A DNA stretch of 64,000 nucleotides, taken from assembly GCF_003054445.1 (NCBI RefSeq), contig NC_042506.1, forward strand, positions 565,501 to 629,500, read 5' to 3'. The notes beneath the pieces are model-generated. The model had not been told where the DNA came from, ran no database searches, and saw only the letters and a list, made by a program, of their open reading frames with translations. The translations under genes were made by a program, and so were the position numbers. This DNA is from Pichia kudriavzevii. Its lineage: Eukaryota > Ascomycota > Pichiomycetes > Pichiales > Pichiaceae. Positions 18,693 through 28,857 of the stretch are shown piece by piece; position 1 is the first letter of the stretch, and each line of letters starts with the position of its first letter.

Positions 18693-19707
18693 GCACAACA
18701 ACCACGAGAATGAGGGAACCAACTCCAAGTCCAATATCCAGAAACTTTGTATCTACCGTTGCCCTTCGCCCCCCCTTCCTTCCTTCTACATAGCGATCCT
18801 CAACAGTGACAGACTCCCAATGTACAACAAATAGTAAATGTATACATGTCCACTCTAAAAATAACGTCAACAGAGAAAAATGCCTTTATTCTTTTATATC
18901 CTCCATTATTTGTCTGCTCTTGTTCCCAGTTCTTCTAAGCCTCATTCTGTCTCTCCCTACTTTTTTTTACCAATTATGGTCTACACTACAATCCAGACGC
19001 GGCTCTACCGTTTCTAACCGACGTTCCCCCCCCCCCTTTTTTTTTTTCATTCTCTCTGTTCTCGTTCTAAAATTAATAGCCGTGCGTCCCGATTAGAGAG
19101 ACCCTGACGGATGGATTTTAATAACGCAAACCTGTCTCACGGCTGTTCCCGCAAATGAGGAAGGAGAAAGTGAGTTTTTGTTACCTCCGTAATTATACTT
19201 ATCCCCGACCAAACATGGTCTCTTGTATTAGTGCCATATTCCCCCACTCTCTCCAATCGTACCACCCATTCCCATTTCAGAACAGAGATCATCCGGCGTG
19301 TCTAGAATAGACAACATCTAGCATCTAACAAGAGTACTGGATAAATAATTCAGTCAACGGATCTAGTAATAGAGAATATAATCTTAAATCTAACAAAAAG
19401 ATCTTAACTCCCCGGAGATAGCGTGTCAAAAAGTATTTTTCTTTGTGTGTTGCTTAGTTTACAGACCCCTCTTACTCAATGGGGAAACTGCTTATTAATG
19501 TAAAAATTTGACGCATTTACGAGAAAGTTCCGAAGCTAAAGTGGGTATTTTCTGGAATTTGCACAATTTTTTGAGGTCACCCTGTTGATATTTATATGAA
19601 AATTTACCAGTCCTTAAGTTATGTTGGAAAAGGTGCATTTCTTTTCTCTTGGTGTCTCTTAGTAGATCAGATTTTCTCTTTAGCTTCATTCAACTGGTTA
19701 TTTGTTG
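18693..19707. promoter_or_regulatory. Long gap between the tandem DHA1 genes
   Basis: 1,015 bases holding the 3' end of copy 1 and the promoter of copy 2. It contains an 11-C plus 11-T homopyrimidine tract (19026-19047) and another C-rich stretch near 18769-18785. There are also pyrimidine-rich stretches near 18945-18970. Short frames here have no family match. No RNA gene was recognised. A regulated promoter is likely, but no binding site is secure. Confidence 0.4.
19026..19047 (+). repeat. C11-T11 homopyrimidine tract
   Basis: Eleven C followed by eleven T, about 660 bases upstream of the second DHA1 gene. Mirror-like pyrimidine tracts can adopt triplex or i-motif forms and exclude nucleosomes. 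Length is likely to vary between strains. Confidence 0.75.
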
Positions 19708-21468
19708 ATGTCCTCTAGCTCAATGACTAATACAGGATCCACATTGTCTGCCGATAAGGCTAGTGCCGTCTCGTCCCATGATTCGGGGAGTGAATTGAGT
19801 AACTCGTCTTCCCAGCTCCCTGAAGTTGTTAGACCATATACCGGTGATTCATTCTCTCAAAATAATCAGGATCTTGAAAATGGATTACAGGAACCTACTG
19901 ACGATGAAAAACTGATGAGAGTCGACACCCATGCCGACCTCTCCAGGGAACTGTCTAGAAAGTTGACAGGTGCCGACACAATCAAAAATGACGAATCCAC
20001 ACCAATTCCAAAGATGGGGCTGGATAAGGATTACCCTCCAATGTTACCCGACTCTTCCGCATATACGGTCTCCTTCAACGGACCAGATGATCCTTTACAT
20101 CCTCATAATTGGCCATTAAAGAAGAAGTTGATTCAATGTACCTTGATTGGAGCCAATACTTTTGCAATTGCATTTGGTTCTGCAATTTTTGCTCAGGCGG
20201 TTTTGCCTTTGTCTAAGATTTATCATGTTCACACAGTTGTCACAACCTTGTCTGTTACCTTATACGTGTTGGGATTTGCTACAGGTCCCGTCATTTGGGC
20301 ACCATTGTCTGAAATTTATGGTCGGAGACCAGTTTTGGTGATGTCCTCATTTGCGTTTTGTTGTTTTAATTTTGCCGTTGCAACCTCTGATAGATTGGAG
20401 TCCATTCTAATTTGCAGGTTCTTTGCAGGTTGTTTAGGTGCCGCTCCCTTAGTTGTTGTCCCGGCATCCTTTGCAGATATGTTTGGTAATCAAACCAGAG
20501 GTACGGCAATTGTTGTTTTTTCAATGTGTGTCTTTTGTGGACCATTATTGGCACCTTTTATTGGAGGTTTTATTGTCGCCAATCACCGTTTAGGTTGGAG
20601 GTGGACGGAATTTATTACTGGTATCCTTGCTGCTGCTTCGTTTGTGTTGATTATCCTGTTTGAAGTTGAAACACACCATCCAATCATCTTAGTGGAAAAG
20701 GCAAGAGAAATCAAAAGACGTACAGGCAATTGGGGGATCCATGCACCTCATGATGAGTTCGAATTGTCAATCAAAGAAATCGTTGAGAATAATTTAACAA
20801 GACCAATCAGAATGTTGTTTACAGAACCAATTTTATTGTTGATCACCATTTATAATGCATTTATTTATGGTATGTTATACCTCTTCTTGACAGCATATCC
20901 ATTAGTTTTTGCTGGTGGTTATGGTATGGCACCAGGTGTTGCTGAATTGCCTTATTTTGGTTTAGTCATTGGGCAGTTCTTAGGAGGTCTGTTTTGTATC
21001 TATTGCGAAAGAGATTATAACAAAAAAATGGCCGCCGCAGGTGGTAAAATCATACCTGAAAACAGATTACCTCCAATGATTGCAGGTGGTGTGGCATTCC
21101 CAATCGGTCTATTATGGTTTTGTTGGACTGGTAATTACCACGAACATGTCCATTGGATCGTACCAACTATTTCTGGTCTTTTCACCGGCTTTGGTTTGAT
21201 TGCAATCTTTAACCCTTCCATGAACTATATCATTGATGCCTACTTGTTGTTTGCTGCTTCCGCCATGGCGGGTAACTCCTTCCTCAGATCCACATTTGGT
21301 GGTGTCTTTCCACTGTTTGCCTCCTTCATGTTCAAAAACATGGGCACCAATTGGGCAGGTTTATTGCTTGGCCTCTTTGCGGTTGTTTTGATTGCATGTC
21401 CCGTCGGATTCTTGAAATACGGTAAGAAATTAAGACAGAAATCTAAATTTGCATTCGATTTATCATAA
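19708..21468 (+). CDS. DHA1-family MFS drug/polyamine:H+ antiporter, copy 2
   Basis: A 586-residue tandem paralogue of the transporter at 16947-18692. Most membrane-region residues are identical by eye, and the N-terminal cytosolic tail is diverged. The same hallmarks occur: FNGPDDPLHPHNWP, GPVIWAPLSEIYGRRPV and RFFAGCLGAAPLVVVPASF. The loop HAPHDEFELSIKEIVENN and the sequence WFCWTGNYHEHVHWIVP are also shared. The frame upstream has TTG codons, so the ATG at 19708 is the start. Codon use is more biased (GGT, TTG, AGA, GTT) than in copy 1, suggesting this copy is the more highly expressed. Likely a plasma-membrane exporter of the Tpo1/Flr1 type; substrate unknown. Confidence 0.93.
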   Translation: MSSSSMTNTGSTLSADKASAVSSHDSGSELSNSSSQLPEVVRPYTGDSFSQNNQDLENGLQEPTDDEKLMRVDTHADLSRELSRKLTGADTIKNDESTPIPKMGLDKDYPPMLPDSSAYTVSFNGPDDPLHPHNWPLKKKLIQCTLIGANTFAIAFGSAIFAQAVLPLSKIYHVHTVVTTLSVTLYVLGFATGPVIWAPLSEIYGRRPVLVMSSFAFCCFNFAVATSDRLESILICRFFAGCLGAAPLVVVPASFADMFGNQTRGTAIVVFSMCVFCGPLLAPFIGGFIVANHRLGWRWTEFITGILAAASFVLIILFEVETHHPIILVEKAREIKRRTGNWGIHAPHDEFELSIKEIVENNLTRPIRMLFTEPILLLITIYNAFIYGMLYLFLTAYPLVFAGGYGMAPGVAELPYFGLVIGQFLGGLFCIYCERDYNKKMAAAGGKIIPENRLPPMIAGGVAFPIGLLWFCWTGNYHEHVHWIVPTISGLFTGFGLIAIFNPSMNYIIDAYLLFAASAMAGNSFLRSTFGGVFPLFASFMFKNMGTNWAGLLLGLFAVVLIACPVGFLKYGKKLRQKSKFAFDLS

Positions 21469-21994
21469 GCTGCTGAGCTAAGGGTAAATGTGATGTTGAC
21501 AAATTTGAAAACTCTTTTGAACTTTGGTGTATTCTGTTGTTATCCATGGAATCCGTTTCTTTACTTCATGTTGGTTCCTCTAAAAAGAAATGGCCCCTTT
21601 TCCCCTTCCACAGTTTCAATAATATCCAGTTGTTCAAGACTTTTCTGCCTGCCCCCAAAAGGTCAGGTGAAATACACATTTGGCCTTGAGTTTCTAATAT
21701 TATCCTAATACAAGTCTTTTTTTACTATATATCCTATCTTTAACATTGTCTAATCTAATTTCTAATTCTCAGTCAGATGGTATTCGTCCTCTCGATATGC
21801 TTGTTACTGCATTGAAAAATAGATTTGGGAAAATTCCCCCCCTCCCCCCCCCCCTTCCCACCAAAAAAATGTAGTAGCTCTCATTACATTCTCAACTGCA
21901 CAAAAAAAAAAAATCTTCAACAGCATTTCTACATTTCTATTACTGGGTTAAACAACCTAAAAAGAGCCGTCAAGAGTGAAAATCTATATCCGTC
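21469..21994. promoter_or_regulatory. Gap: DHA1 copy 2 terminator and GCD6 promoter
   Basis: 526 bases. A C-rich pyrimidine tract (21834-21859; C7-T-C11-TT-C3) and an A-run (about 21902-21912) precede GCD6 by about 85-160 bases. Short plus-strand frames in this stretch were judged spurious. Confidence 0.45.
21834..21859 (+). repeat. C-rich pyrimidine tract upstream of GCD6
   Basis: An almost unbroken run of C with one single T and one TT. The complementary strand has G runs of 3, 11 and 7 and could in principle fold as a G-quadruplex. It lies about 135-160 bases before the GCD6 ATG. Confidence 0.7.
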
Positions 21995-24106
21995 ATGGCT
22001 CCAAAGGCAAAGGCAAATAAAGATACAGAAGATGAACCAAAAATGCAAGCCATTGTACTTGCAGACTCTTTTCAAACAAGGTTCATGCCATTAACCTCCG
22101 TTAAACCAAGATGCCTTTTACCATTAGCAAATGTGCCTCTAATCGAATATACTCTTGAATTCCTTGCACAATCAGATGTTGTTGAGGAAGTCTACATTAT
22201 GTGTTGTTCACATTCAGGTCAAATCCAGGAATACATCGATTCCTCAAAATGGGTTAACCTCTCTTCTCCATTTAAGAAGATCCAAACAATTGCATCAAAA
22301 GAATCAAGATCTGTTGGTGATGCGATGAGAGACTTAGACTCTAGAAGTATTATAAATGGTGATTTTATACTTATTTCAGGTGACGTTGTTACTAATCTAG
22401 ATATTAACCAAGCTCTGGAAAATCACAAAAACTACAAACAAAATGACCGTGACTATATTTGTACTATGGTTTTAACACAAGCTGCCCCAATGCACCGTTC
22501 TAGATCTATCATTGAACCTGCGTGCTTTGTCATGGATAAAACAAGCAACAGATGCTTATATTACCAAGATTTACCTCCAATCAATGGAAAGAAGGCGTCA
22601 GTTAATATTGATCCTGAGGTTTTAGAAGACATCGAAGAATTTGAAATATATAATAACTTAATTGATTGTCATGTTGATATTTGTACTGGTGCAGTGCCAA
22701 CGATTTTTCAAGAAAATTTTGATTATCAAACGTTGAGAAGTGATTTTGTTAAAGGTGTCTTAAGCAGTGATATTTTAAAGAAACACATCTACTCCTATAT
22801 CACCAAAGACCATTACTCGGCCAGAGTTGAAAGTTGGCAAACCTATGATGGAATTTCCCAAGATGTTCTTGAGAGATGGGCATATCCAATAGTACCGGAA
22901 AGAAACTTATTACCAGACCAAACTTACACATATTCTTCCCAACATATTTATAAAGAAAATAATGTTATTTTATCCCAATCTAGTAAATTAAGCTCCAGTG
23001 TCATTATTGGTAGAGATTCGTTTGTTGGTGATAAAACCCAAGTATCACATTCGGTTATTGGGAGAAATTGTAAAATTGGCTCTAATGTAATTATTGAGAA
23101 CTCCTATATTTGGGACGGCTCAATAATTGAAGATAATTGCATACTAAAACATGCCATTGTTGCAAATAATTCAATAATCAAAAAAAATGTTATTCTAAAC
23201 CCAGGTTCTGTCATTGGATTTGGCGTGATTATTGATGAAAATGTTATTATTGGAAATAACCAGAGAATCATCAGAAGTCCAATGAAAAATTCCAATTCAA
23301 GCACTAGAATCGCAAGTGAAGACGAAGATAGCAATAACGAAGAAACATTCAGCTCTGTTGATCTAAGTGTAAGGGATTCAAGTGTTGTTGGTATGAACGG
23401 TATAGGTTTCCTCTACGAAAACACTGAATACCAAAATGAAGAGCTAGGTCATATTGTTTATGAAATGGCAGAGTTGAACTTCTCCGATGCATCAATTGCT
23501 TCAAGTACAGTGACACTACACCATTCGAAAAAGAAAAAGAGAAGTCATTCATCAGCAAGTGGATTTATATCCGAAGACGAGGGTGAAAACTTTGATCATG
23601 AAGCCATTGCCACTGTGGAAAGAGCAATGGAGAACAATCATGATCTAGATACTGCAATGTTAGAACTAAACACTTTACGTATGTCAATGAATGTCACATA
23701 TCATGAGGTCCGTGAAGCTTCTTGCTTAGCTATGGTTAAACGGGTCAACCATTTTATTGACACTGACACTTTGGGAGTTAAAGGTGCATGTGAAAAGATT
23801 TTCAATAAATGGGGCATGATGTTTGAAAGACAAGTTTTTGACGATGCTGATCAGGTAGATTTGTTGCTAACTCTACAATCGATTTGTAATAGAATTGATG
23901 GCGATAATAAAAGCTTGATTTTTGTTAATATCGCAATTGTTTTATATAATATCGATATTCTGGATGAGGATAACATCATCGCATGGTACAATACAAAGGA
24001 GTCTAAGGAGATGCCCGAAATCAGATCTAAAATGAGCAAATGGGTGGAGATGCTAGAAAATGATTCAAGTGAAGAAGAAGAAGAAGGATTTAGCGATGAT
24101 GAATAG
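21995..24106 (+). CDS. GCD6: Gcd6, eIF2B epsilon subunit
   Basis: A 703-residue catalytic subunit of the eIF2B guanine-nucleotide exchange factor, which recycles eIF2-GDP and is the target of Gcn2 signalling (S. cerevisiae 712). The N-terminal nucleotidyltransferase-like domain (about 10-230) starts AIVLADSFQTRFMPLTSVKP with RCLLPLANVPLIEYTLEFL. A left-handed beta-helix of I/V-rich hexapeptides follows (about 325-425: SSVIIGRDSFVGDKT, HSVIGRNCKIGSNVIIENS). The C-terminal HEAT-like W2 domain (about 530-703) carries the exchange activity and ends in an acidic tail (SSEEEEEGFSDDE). The start ATG at 21995 gives the family register. Confidence 0.97.
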   Translation: MAPKAKANKDTEDEPKMQAIVLADSFQTRFMPLTSVKPRCLLPLANVPLIEYTLEFLAQSDVVEEVYIMCCSHSGQIQEYIDSSKWVNLSSPFKKIQTIASKESRSVGDAMRDLDSRSIINGDFILISGDVVTNLDINQALENHKNYKQNDRDYICTMVLTQAAPMHRSRSIIEPACFVMDKTSNRCLYYQDLPPINGKKASVNIDPEVLEDIEEFEIYNNLIDCHVDICTGAVPTIFQENFDYQTLRSDFVKGVLSSDILKKHIYSYITKDHYSARVESWQTYDGISQDVLERWAYPIVPERNLLPDQTYTYSSQHIYKENNVILSQSSKLSSSVIIGRDSFVGDKTQVSHSVIGRNCKIGSNVIIENSYIWDGSIIEDNCILKHAIVANNSIIKKNVILNPGSVIGFGVIIDENVIIGNNQRIIRSPMKNSNSSTRIASEDEDSNNEETFSSVDLSVRDSSVVGMNGIGFLYENTEYQNEELGHIVYEMAELNFSDASIASSTVTLHHSKKKKRSHSSASGFISEDEGENFDHEAIATVERAMENNHDLDTAMLELNTLRMSMNVTYHEVREASCLAMVKRVNHFIDTDTLGVKGACEKIFNKWGMMFERQVFDDADQVDLLLTLQSICNRIDGDNKSLIFVNIAIVLYNIDILDEDNIIAWYNTKESKEMPEIRSKMSKWVEMLENDSSEEEEEGFSDDE

Positions 24107-24182
24107 ATATAAATATATACGTAGTTTATAATCAGTAAATATAGATTTGAAGAAAAAAAAGACACAATAACCTTTTGCAGCT

Positions 24183-26177
24183 TCAAAAGATTACGTAGTC
24201 GTTCTTTGGTTCAAGGAGCTCCATATAGTTTTTAGTTTTAAGGATTGATTTGACATTATTCAAAATGGAAATTGATGGCACATCCATTCCATTCAACTCA
24301 AAAACCTTTAAAACTGAAAATATGTGTTGATAAAGTTTTTTGTCTTTAATTAAAAGACAAATTAGCGCAGATATATAAATTGACCAATGCGTTATAATTG
24401 CACACGATGATTTGTAAGGCATGGAATATATCAAATCAACTATCTCTTGTATTTTCTTTTTTATCAGGCGGATATCTCTAGTGCCAATGAAAAAGTATGC
24501 AACATACAACTCCAAACCACTTATTGATATTAGTTCACAGTATTTTATTGTTAGGTCCATCCTAAAGTCTTCTAGCTCAAGTCTGATATAGTTGCAGTTT
24601 TTCTTTATGTCCTGGATCTTTCTTAGGATGCTAGTTCCTTTATCATGAAGAGTTTCAAAAGTTCTCGGATCTACTTTACGAGTTAAAATAAGGTAAATGA
24701 AATTCATTCCTGATAAATGAATCCCGGCTTGTCCAAAAACATCTACAATATCACAGACTTCTTCGAATATCACGCCCAAGTTGGACTTATATCCATTCAT
24801 GTAATTGATACCGTTCTTGGCAATGGAAAAATTAGTCCTGAAGGAGTCTTTTTCAAGCTCTATTTTTTTAGAAGGAAATCCCAATGAGCTCAAAACGGCT
24901 AAGCGTGATGTATGCTTATACTGCTCGACAACAATATCGAAAAGTTCCAACGCAGCCCTATCGAGAGGGTTGTCCAAGTTTACGGTATTCCTTACTGAAA
25001 AACACTTGAGTATCAATTGGTGATTCCCATTTAAGTGTGTCCTCCAACTTTTATCAGATGCATTTCCAGAAAAAATAATTAAAACAGCAAAGCTCAAAGT
25101 AACTAGATCTGCAAATTTTGTCGAGTTTTCTAGTCCTGTTTTCAAGTAATTGATACATTCCCTAAATGATATTTTTCCGACCTTCAGATCCCATTCAGAG
25201 GCCATTCTCACATCTTTTGCCTGTGAATAGATTCTGCAAATATGCAAAGAGCAATGGTACGTGACGATACTTTGAAATATTGGGTTTTTTGTTCCCAGCT
25301 TAAAGCACAATCTTAATACTGACATCAACTTTTCGTCTGGGAATAATACAAATGTGTAGAAGAATCGAGAAAGTTTTGTGAAAGTCCAGACAAAATCAAT
25401 CAGTTTTTGGTCATGGATAGATAAGTTTTTGTCTGATGTCAATGGATCATGCTTTCTGATCACATCTATAAAGTAAACGAAAGGCCCACAATCCCACGGT
25501 AGATTGAAAACATTTAAGTTTGGGAGTGAACATCCAGAATACTGGCGAGAATGGGTATTGATTGGGGATTCCGGCAAACCAACTTCTTCCATCTCTATAG
25601 TTATCAAATCATCAAGCTGGACTTCTCGAGGGAAGTCTTGCATGTACTGATATATTTGGTTTTGTGTGGGCATTATTGTGGATTCCAGATCATTGCTTCT
25701 TTTGGTTTGTTCAGATTCTATTGCCTTCCCCAGACCTGGAATATTTTCATTATGAACCATATGGTAATTTGAGATTGCTTTCTCTTGACCTAGAACTACC
25801 TTATCGTAGATATGATCTCCATCTAATGGTAGTGGCAGAAAGTTAGGAATATCTAACAAAGAATAATCATTATTGGGATTTTTTAGGATGATAGAATCAT
25901 CAATATTTACTGAATAGCCATTCTCTGTGTTGATCTTGTCCATCTTTTGTGGAATGTTCTTCGAGTCATCCGAGGACATATCGTCAGTTTTTCTGAAATG
26001 CTCATTACCAAAGTTCTCATTTATTAGATTGAAGACATAAACACATTGGATATTTTTCCTTTGGCATCTTGAACAACTGGGTTGTCGTTCATCACACTTA
26101 ACATGAGCTTTCTTGCACTGAGTACAGCCTTTTCTGGAGTATTGTGTTGACTTCCGGCGTCCCTTTGATACCTCCAT
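24183..26177 (-). CDS. Zn2Cys6 transcription factor, Lys14-like
   Basis: A 664-residue fungal transcription factor. The zinc cluster lies at residues 18-45, with Cys at 18, 21, 28, 35, 38 and 45 (C-x2-C-x6-C-x6-C-x2-C-x6-C). The flanks YSRKGCTQCKKAHVKCDE and CVYVFN resemble S. cerevisiae Lys14, activator of lysine-biosynthesis genes. The remainder is a helical fungal_trans_2-type regulatory domain (about 220-660) with no clear activation domain. The frame continues 26 codons upstream without an ATG, so the ATG at 26177 is used. Whether this is the functional Lys14 or a paralogue cannot be told; such factors are duplicated in many yeasts. It is convergent with GCD6 (76 bases) and divergent from ADE2. 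Confidence 0.8.
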   Translation of the reverse strand: MEVSKGRRKSTQYSRKGCTQCKKAHVKCDERQPSCSRCQRKNIQCVYVFNLINENFGNEHFRKTDDMSSDDSKNIPQKMDKINTENGYSVNIDDSIILKNPNNDYSLLDIPNFLPLPLDGDHIYDKVVLGQEKAISNYHMVHNENIPGLGKAIESEQTKRSNDLESTIMPTQNQIYQYMQDFPREVQLDDLITIEMEEVGLPESPINTHSRQYSGCSLPNLNVFNLPWDCGPFVYFIDVIRKHDPLTSDKNLSIHDQKLIDFVWTFTKLSRFFYTFVLFPDEKLMSVLRLCFKLGTKNPIFQSIVTYHCSLHICRIYSQAKDVRMASEWDLKVGKISFRECINYLKTGLENSTKFADLVTLSFAVLIIFSGNASDKSWRTHLNGNHQLILKCFSVRNTVNLDNPLDRAALELFDIVVEQYKHTSRLAVLSSLGFPSKKIELEKDSFRTNFSIAKNGINYMNGYKSNLGVIFEEVCDIVDVFGQAGIHLSGMNFIYLILTRKVDPRTFETLHDKGTSILRKIQDIKKNCNYIRLELEDFRMDLTIKYCELISISGLELYVAYFFIGTRDIRLIKKKIQEIVDLIYSMPYKSSCAIITHWSIYISALICLLIKDKKLYQHIFSVLKVFELNGMDVPSISILNNVKSILKTKNYMELLEPKNDYVIF

Positions 26178-26956
26178 CCGGCTTTGCTCTTGGATTGCTC
26201 TCAAAGCAGCATAAACAGCACCAGATTCTCCCGTACACTTCAATAAAGGAGTCACCTCAAATTTTAGCCTGTCTTGTCCATTATCGGAGTACCGACTATC
26301 GCAGCCAATTAACCGCGATATACAAATTACCCAATTGGGAAGGCGAACTGCCGTTTGCTCGTTCTCGTAGTTGCATCAGTCAATTTTGTCTATAAATTCC
26401 TTGATCACTAGAATTTGTTTACACTGGCCATCCTCCAAAACAAATTCAGTGCCTACTTAAAAATATCACAACAAAACAAAACACAGCACCGATATTTACA
26501 CTTTTAATTCTTTGTGTTTCTTTTTTGTATGTGGACTGGTAAATCCATTCTTTTATTCTTGGGGAACGACAAATTTTCAATCATAAATACATTTTTTATA
26601 CGACTTTGAGCTATACGCCCAACTGTATACACAATTCTGCCACTGTTAACCTTACTTGGGCAATTTGGTACTCTAAATTTCGTCTTTTGTCTTCATTTAA
26701 ATAATATGCACACACCGTGATAGTTACATTATGGACAGAGGTACTTTGAATTTTATCGCGTTTGGAGAGAAAAAAAAAGGGAAAGCTAAAAAATTAGAGA
26801 TCATTAGAAGGGCCAGAGTCAGAGTCGACTGCACAAGCACAGATTTCGTGAATAATCATTTCTTTTGTGGATCAGATGGTAGATGTTGTTAGTTCATCGT
26901 ACCTTTACGCAAGTCTTTTGATCTAGTATAGCAACAAGGACTTATAAACGCAAATA
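26178..26956. promoter_or_regulatory. Divergent promoter: Lys14-like factor / ADE2
   Basis: 779 bases. GAGTCA at 26816-26821 (complement TGACTC) lies 136 bases before the ADE2 ATG. This core is bound by Gcn4 and by Bas1, the activators of purine genes in S. cerevisiae. An adjacent palindrome AGTCGACT follows at 26823-26830. An A-run occurs near 26771-26778. No gene was seen within. Confidence 0.6.
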
Positions 26957-28669
26957 ATGGACTCGAAAACTATCGGTATACTGGGTGGTGGCCAACTTGG
27001 CCGTATGATTGTCGAAGCTGCAAACAGGCTAAACATCAAGACGGTCATTTTGGAAAAAGGTGAATCTGGCCCAGCCAAGCAAATCAATGCAAACAATGAA
27101 CACATTGATGGTTCATTCAATAATATTGACGATATTAGAAAGCTAGCTGACAACTGTGATATCTTAACTATTGAAATTGAACATGTTGATACCGACGCGT
27201 TGAAGACTATACAAAGAGAAACCGGCGTTAAGATTTACCCTTCTCCAGAGACAATCGAAATCATTAAGGACAAATACAGACAGAAAGAACATTTGGTGCA
27301 ACATGGTGTTGCAGTTGCAGACTCTGTTAGCGTTGAAAGCACCGAGACAGCATTGCAAAATGTTGGTTTGAAATTTGGTTTCCCATTTATGCTGAAGTCC
27401 AAAACTGAAGCATATGATGGTAGAGGTAACTATGTTGTAAAAGATGTTTCATATATTAGAGAAGCATTAGAAGTTTTGCACAATAGACCTTTATATGCAG
27501 AAAAATGGGCACCGTTTACTAAGGAGTTGGCAGTCATGGTGGTCAGAAATGTGGATGGAGAAATTTTCTCTTATCCAACCGTTGAAACGATCCACAAGGA
27601 TAATATCTGTCATACTGTTTACGCACCTGCAAGAGTGAATGATACTATTCAAACAAAGGCCAACCTTTTAGCTAAAAAGGCGGTTTCTACTTTTCCAGGT
27701 GCAGGCATTTTTGGTGTAGAAATGTTTTTATTACCTGACGGTGAACTGTTAATCAATGAAATTGCACCAAGACCTCACAATTCTGGCCATTATACGATTG
27801 ATGCTTGCGTCACTTCTCAGTTTGAAGCACATATTAGAGCTATTTCTGGATTGCCTATGCCCAAAAATTTTACTTGCTTTTCTACTCCCCAAACAAATGC
27901 CATTATGCTCAATATTTTAGGGTCTGATGTGCCAAATGGCGAACTTGAACTTTGTAGAAGAGCACTTGAAACTACAAGCGCTTCTGTCTATCTTTACGGG
28001 AAGTCAACTAGACCAAAGAGAAAAATGGGTCATGTTAACATTGTTTCGGGTTCTATGTCTGATTGTGAACGTAAACTTGCATACATTGAGGGCTCTGGTG
28101 GCCTTCCGATAACAAAATCAACAGAAAATGCGGTTTCAGGCACCTCTAAAGCTCCATTAGTGGGTGTTATAATGGGTTCAGATTCGGATTTACCTGTCAT
28201 GTCTGCTGGTTGTAATATCTTAAAGAAGTTTGGTGTTCCGTTTGAAGTCACCATTGTGTCAGCACATAGAACCCCACAAAGGATGGCCAAGTATGCGATT
28301 GAGGCACCGAGGAGAGGGTTAAGATGTATAATTGCCGGTGCTGGCGGTGCTGCTCATTTACCAGGGATGGTTGCTGCTATGACACCCTTACCTGTTATTG
28401 GCGTCCCCGTCAAAGGCTCTACTTTAGATGGTGTTGATTCGTTACATTCAATTGTTCAAATGCCAAGAGGAATTCCCGTTGCAACAGTTGCTATTAACAA
28501 TTCTACCAATGCTGCATTGCTAGCTGTCAGAATCCTGGGAGTTTTTGATGGGAAATGGATCAGTGAAATGGAAACGTACATGAATTCCATGGAAAATGAG
28601 GTCCTAGATAAGGCCGAGAAGCTGGAGAAAGAAGGATATGAGGAGTACCTGGCTACGTATAAAAAATAA
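26957..28669 (+). CDS. ADE2: Ade2, phosphoribosylaminoimidazole carboxylase
   Basis: A 570-residue fused enzyme of de novo purine synthesis that carboxylates AIR to CAIR (S. cerevisiae 571). The N-terminal PurK-like ATP-grasp region (about 1-385) starts with [20 protein letters not shown]. It contains [16 protein letters not shown] (about 143-158) and [20 protein letters not shown]. The C-terminal PurE domain (about 400-570) starts [17 protein letters not shown] and has [10 protein letters not shown] and [13 protein letters not shown]. In the ATP-grasp block a CTG codon (27392-27394) sits at the Leu of FMLKSK, supporting standard decoding. Loss of ADE2 normally gives red colonies. A Gcn4/Bas1-type site lies upstream. 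Confidence 0.98.
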   Translation: MDSKTIGILGGGQLGRMIVEAANRLNIKTVILEKGESGPAKQINANNEHIDGSFNNIDDIRKLADNCDILTIEIEHVDTDALKTIQRETGVKIYPSPETIEIIKDKYRQKEHLVQHGVAVADSVSVESTETALQNVGLKFGFPFMLKSKTEAYDGRGNYVVKDVSYIREALEVLHNRPLYAEKWAPFTKELAVMVVRNVDGEIFSYPTVETIHKDNICHTVYAPARVNDTIQTKANLLAKKAVSTFPGAGIFGVEMFLLPDGELLINEIAPRPHNSGHYTIDACVTSQFEAHIRAISGLPMPKNFTCFSTPQTNAIMLNILGSDVPNGELELCRRALETTSASVYLYGKSTRPKRKMGHVNIVSGSMSDCERKLAYIEGSGGLPITKSTENAVSGTSKAPLVGVIMGSDSDLPVMSAGCNILKKFGVPFEVTIVSAHRTPQRMAKYAIEAPRRGLRCIIAGAGGAAHLPGMVAAMTPLPVIGVPVKGSTLDGVDSLHSIVQMPRGIPVATVAINNSTNAALLAVRILGVFDGKWISEMETYMNSMENEVLDKAEKLEKEGYEEYLATYKK

Positions 28670-28857
28670 ATAAAATATCTATAACGATTCGACTAATAAT
28701 TTAGTATTTTCACAAAAGTAATGTAATTTACACATTGATTTTATATTAGCGTTTAAAATAGCGTTCTACTCGCAACATGAATTTTTTTACGGTTGAAATA
28801 CTTTCTACTTAATTTAATAGGATATTTATTTCCTTCAAGTAATAAAGTGTACCAACT

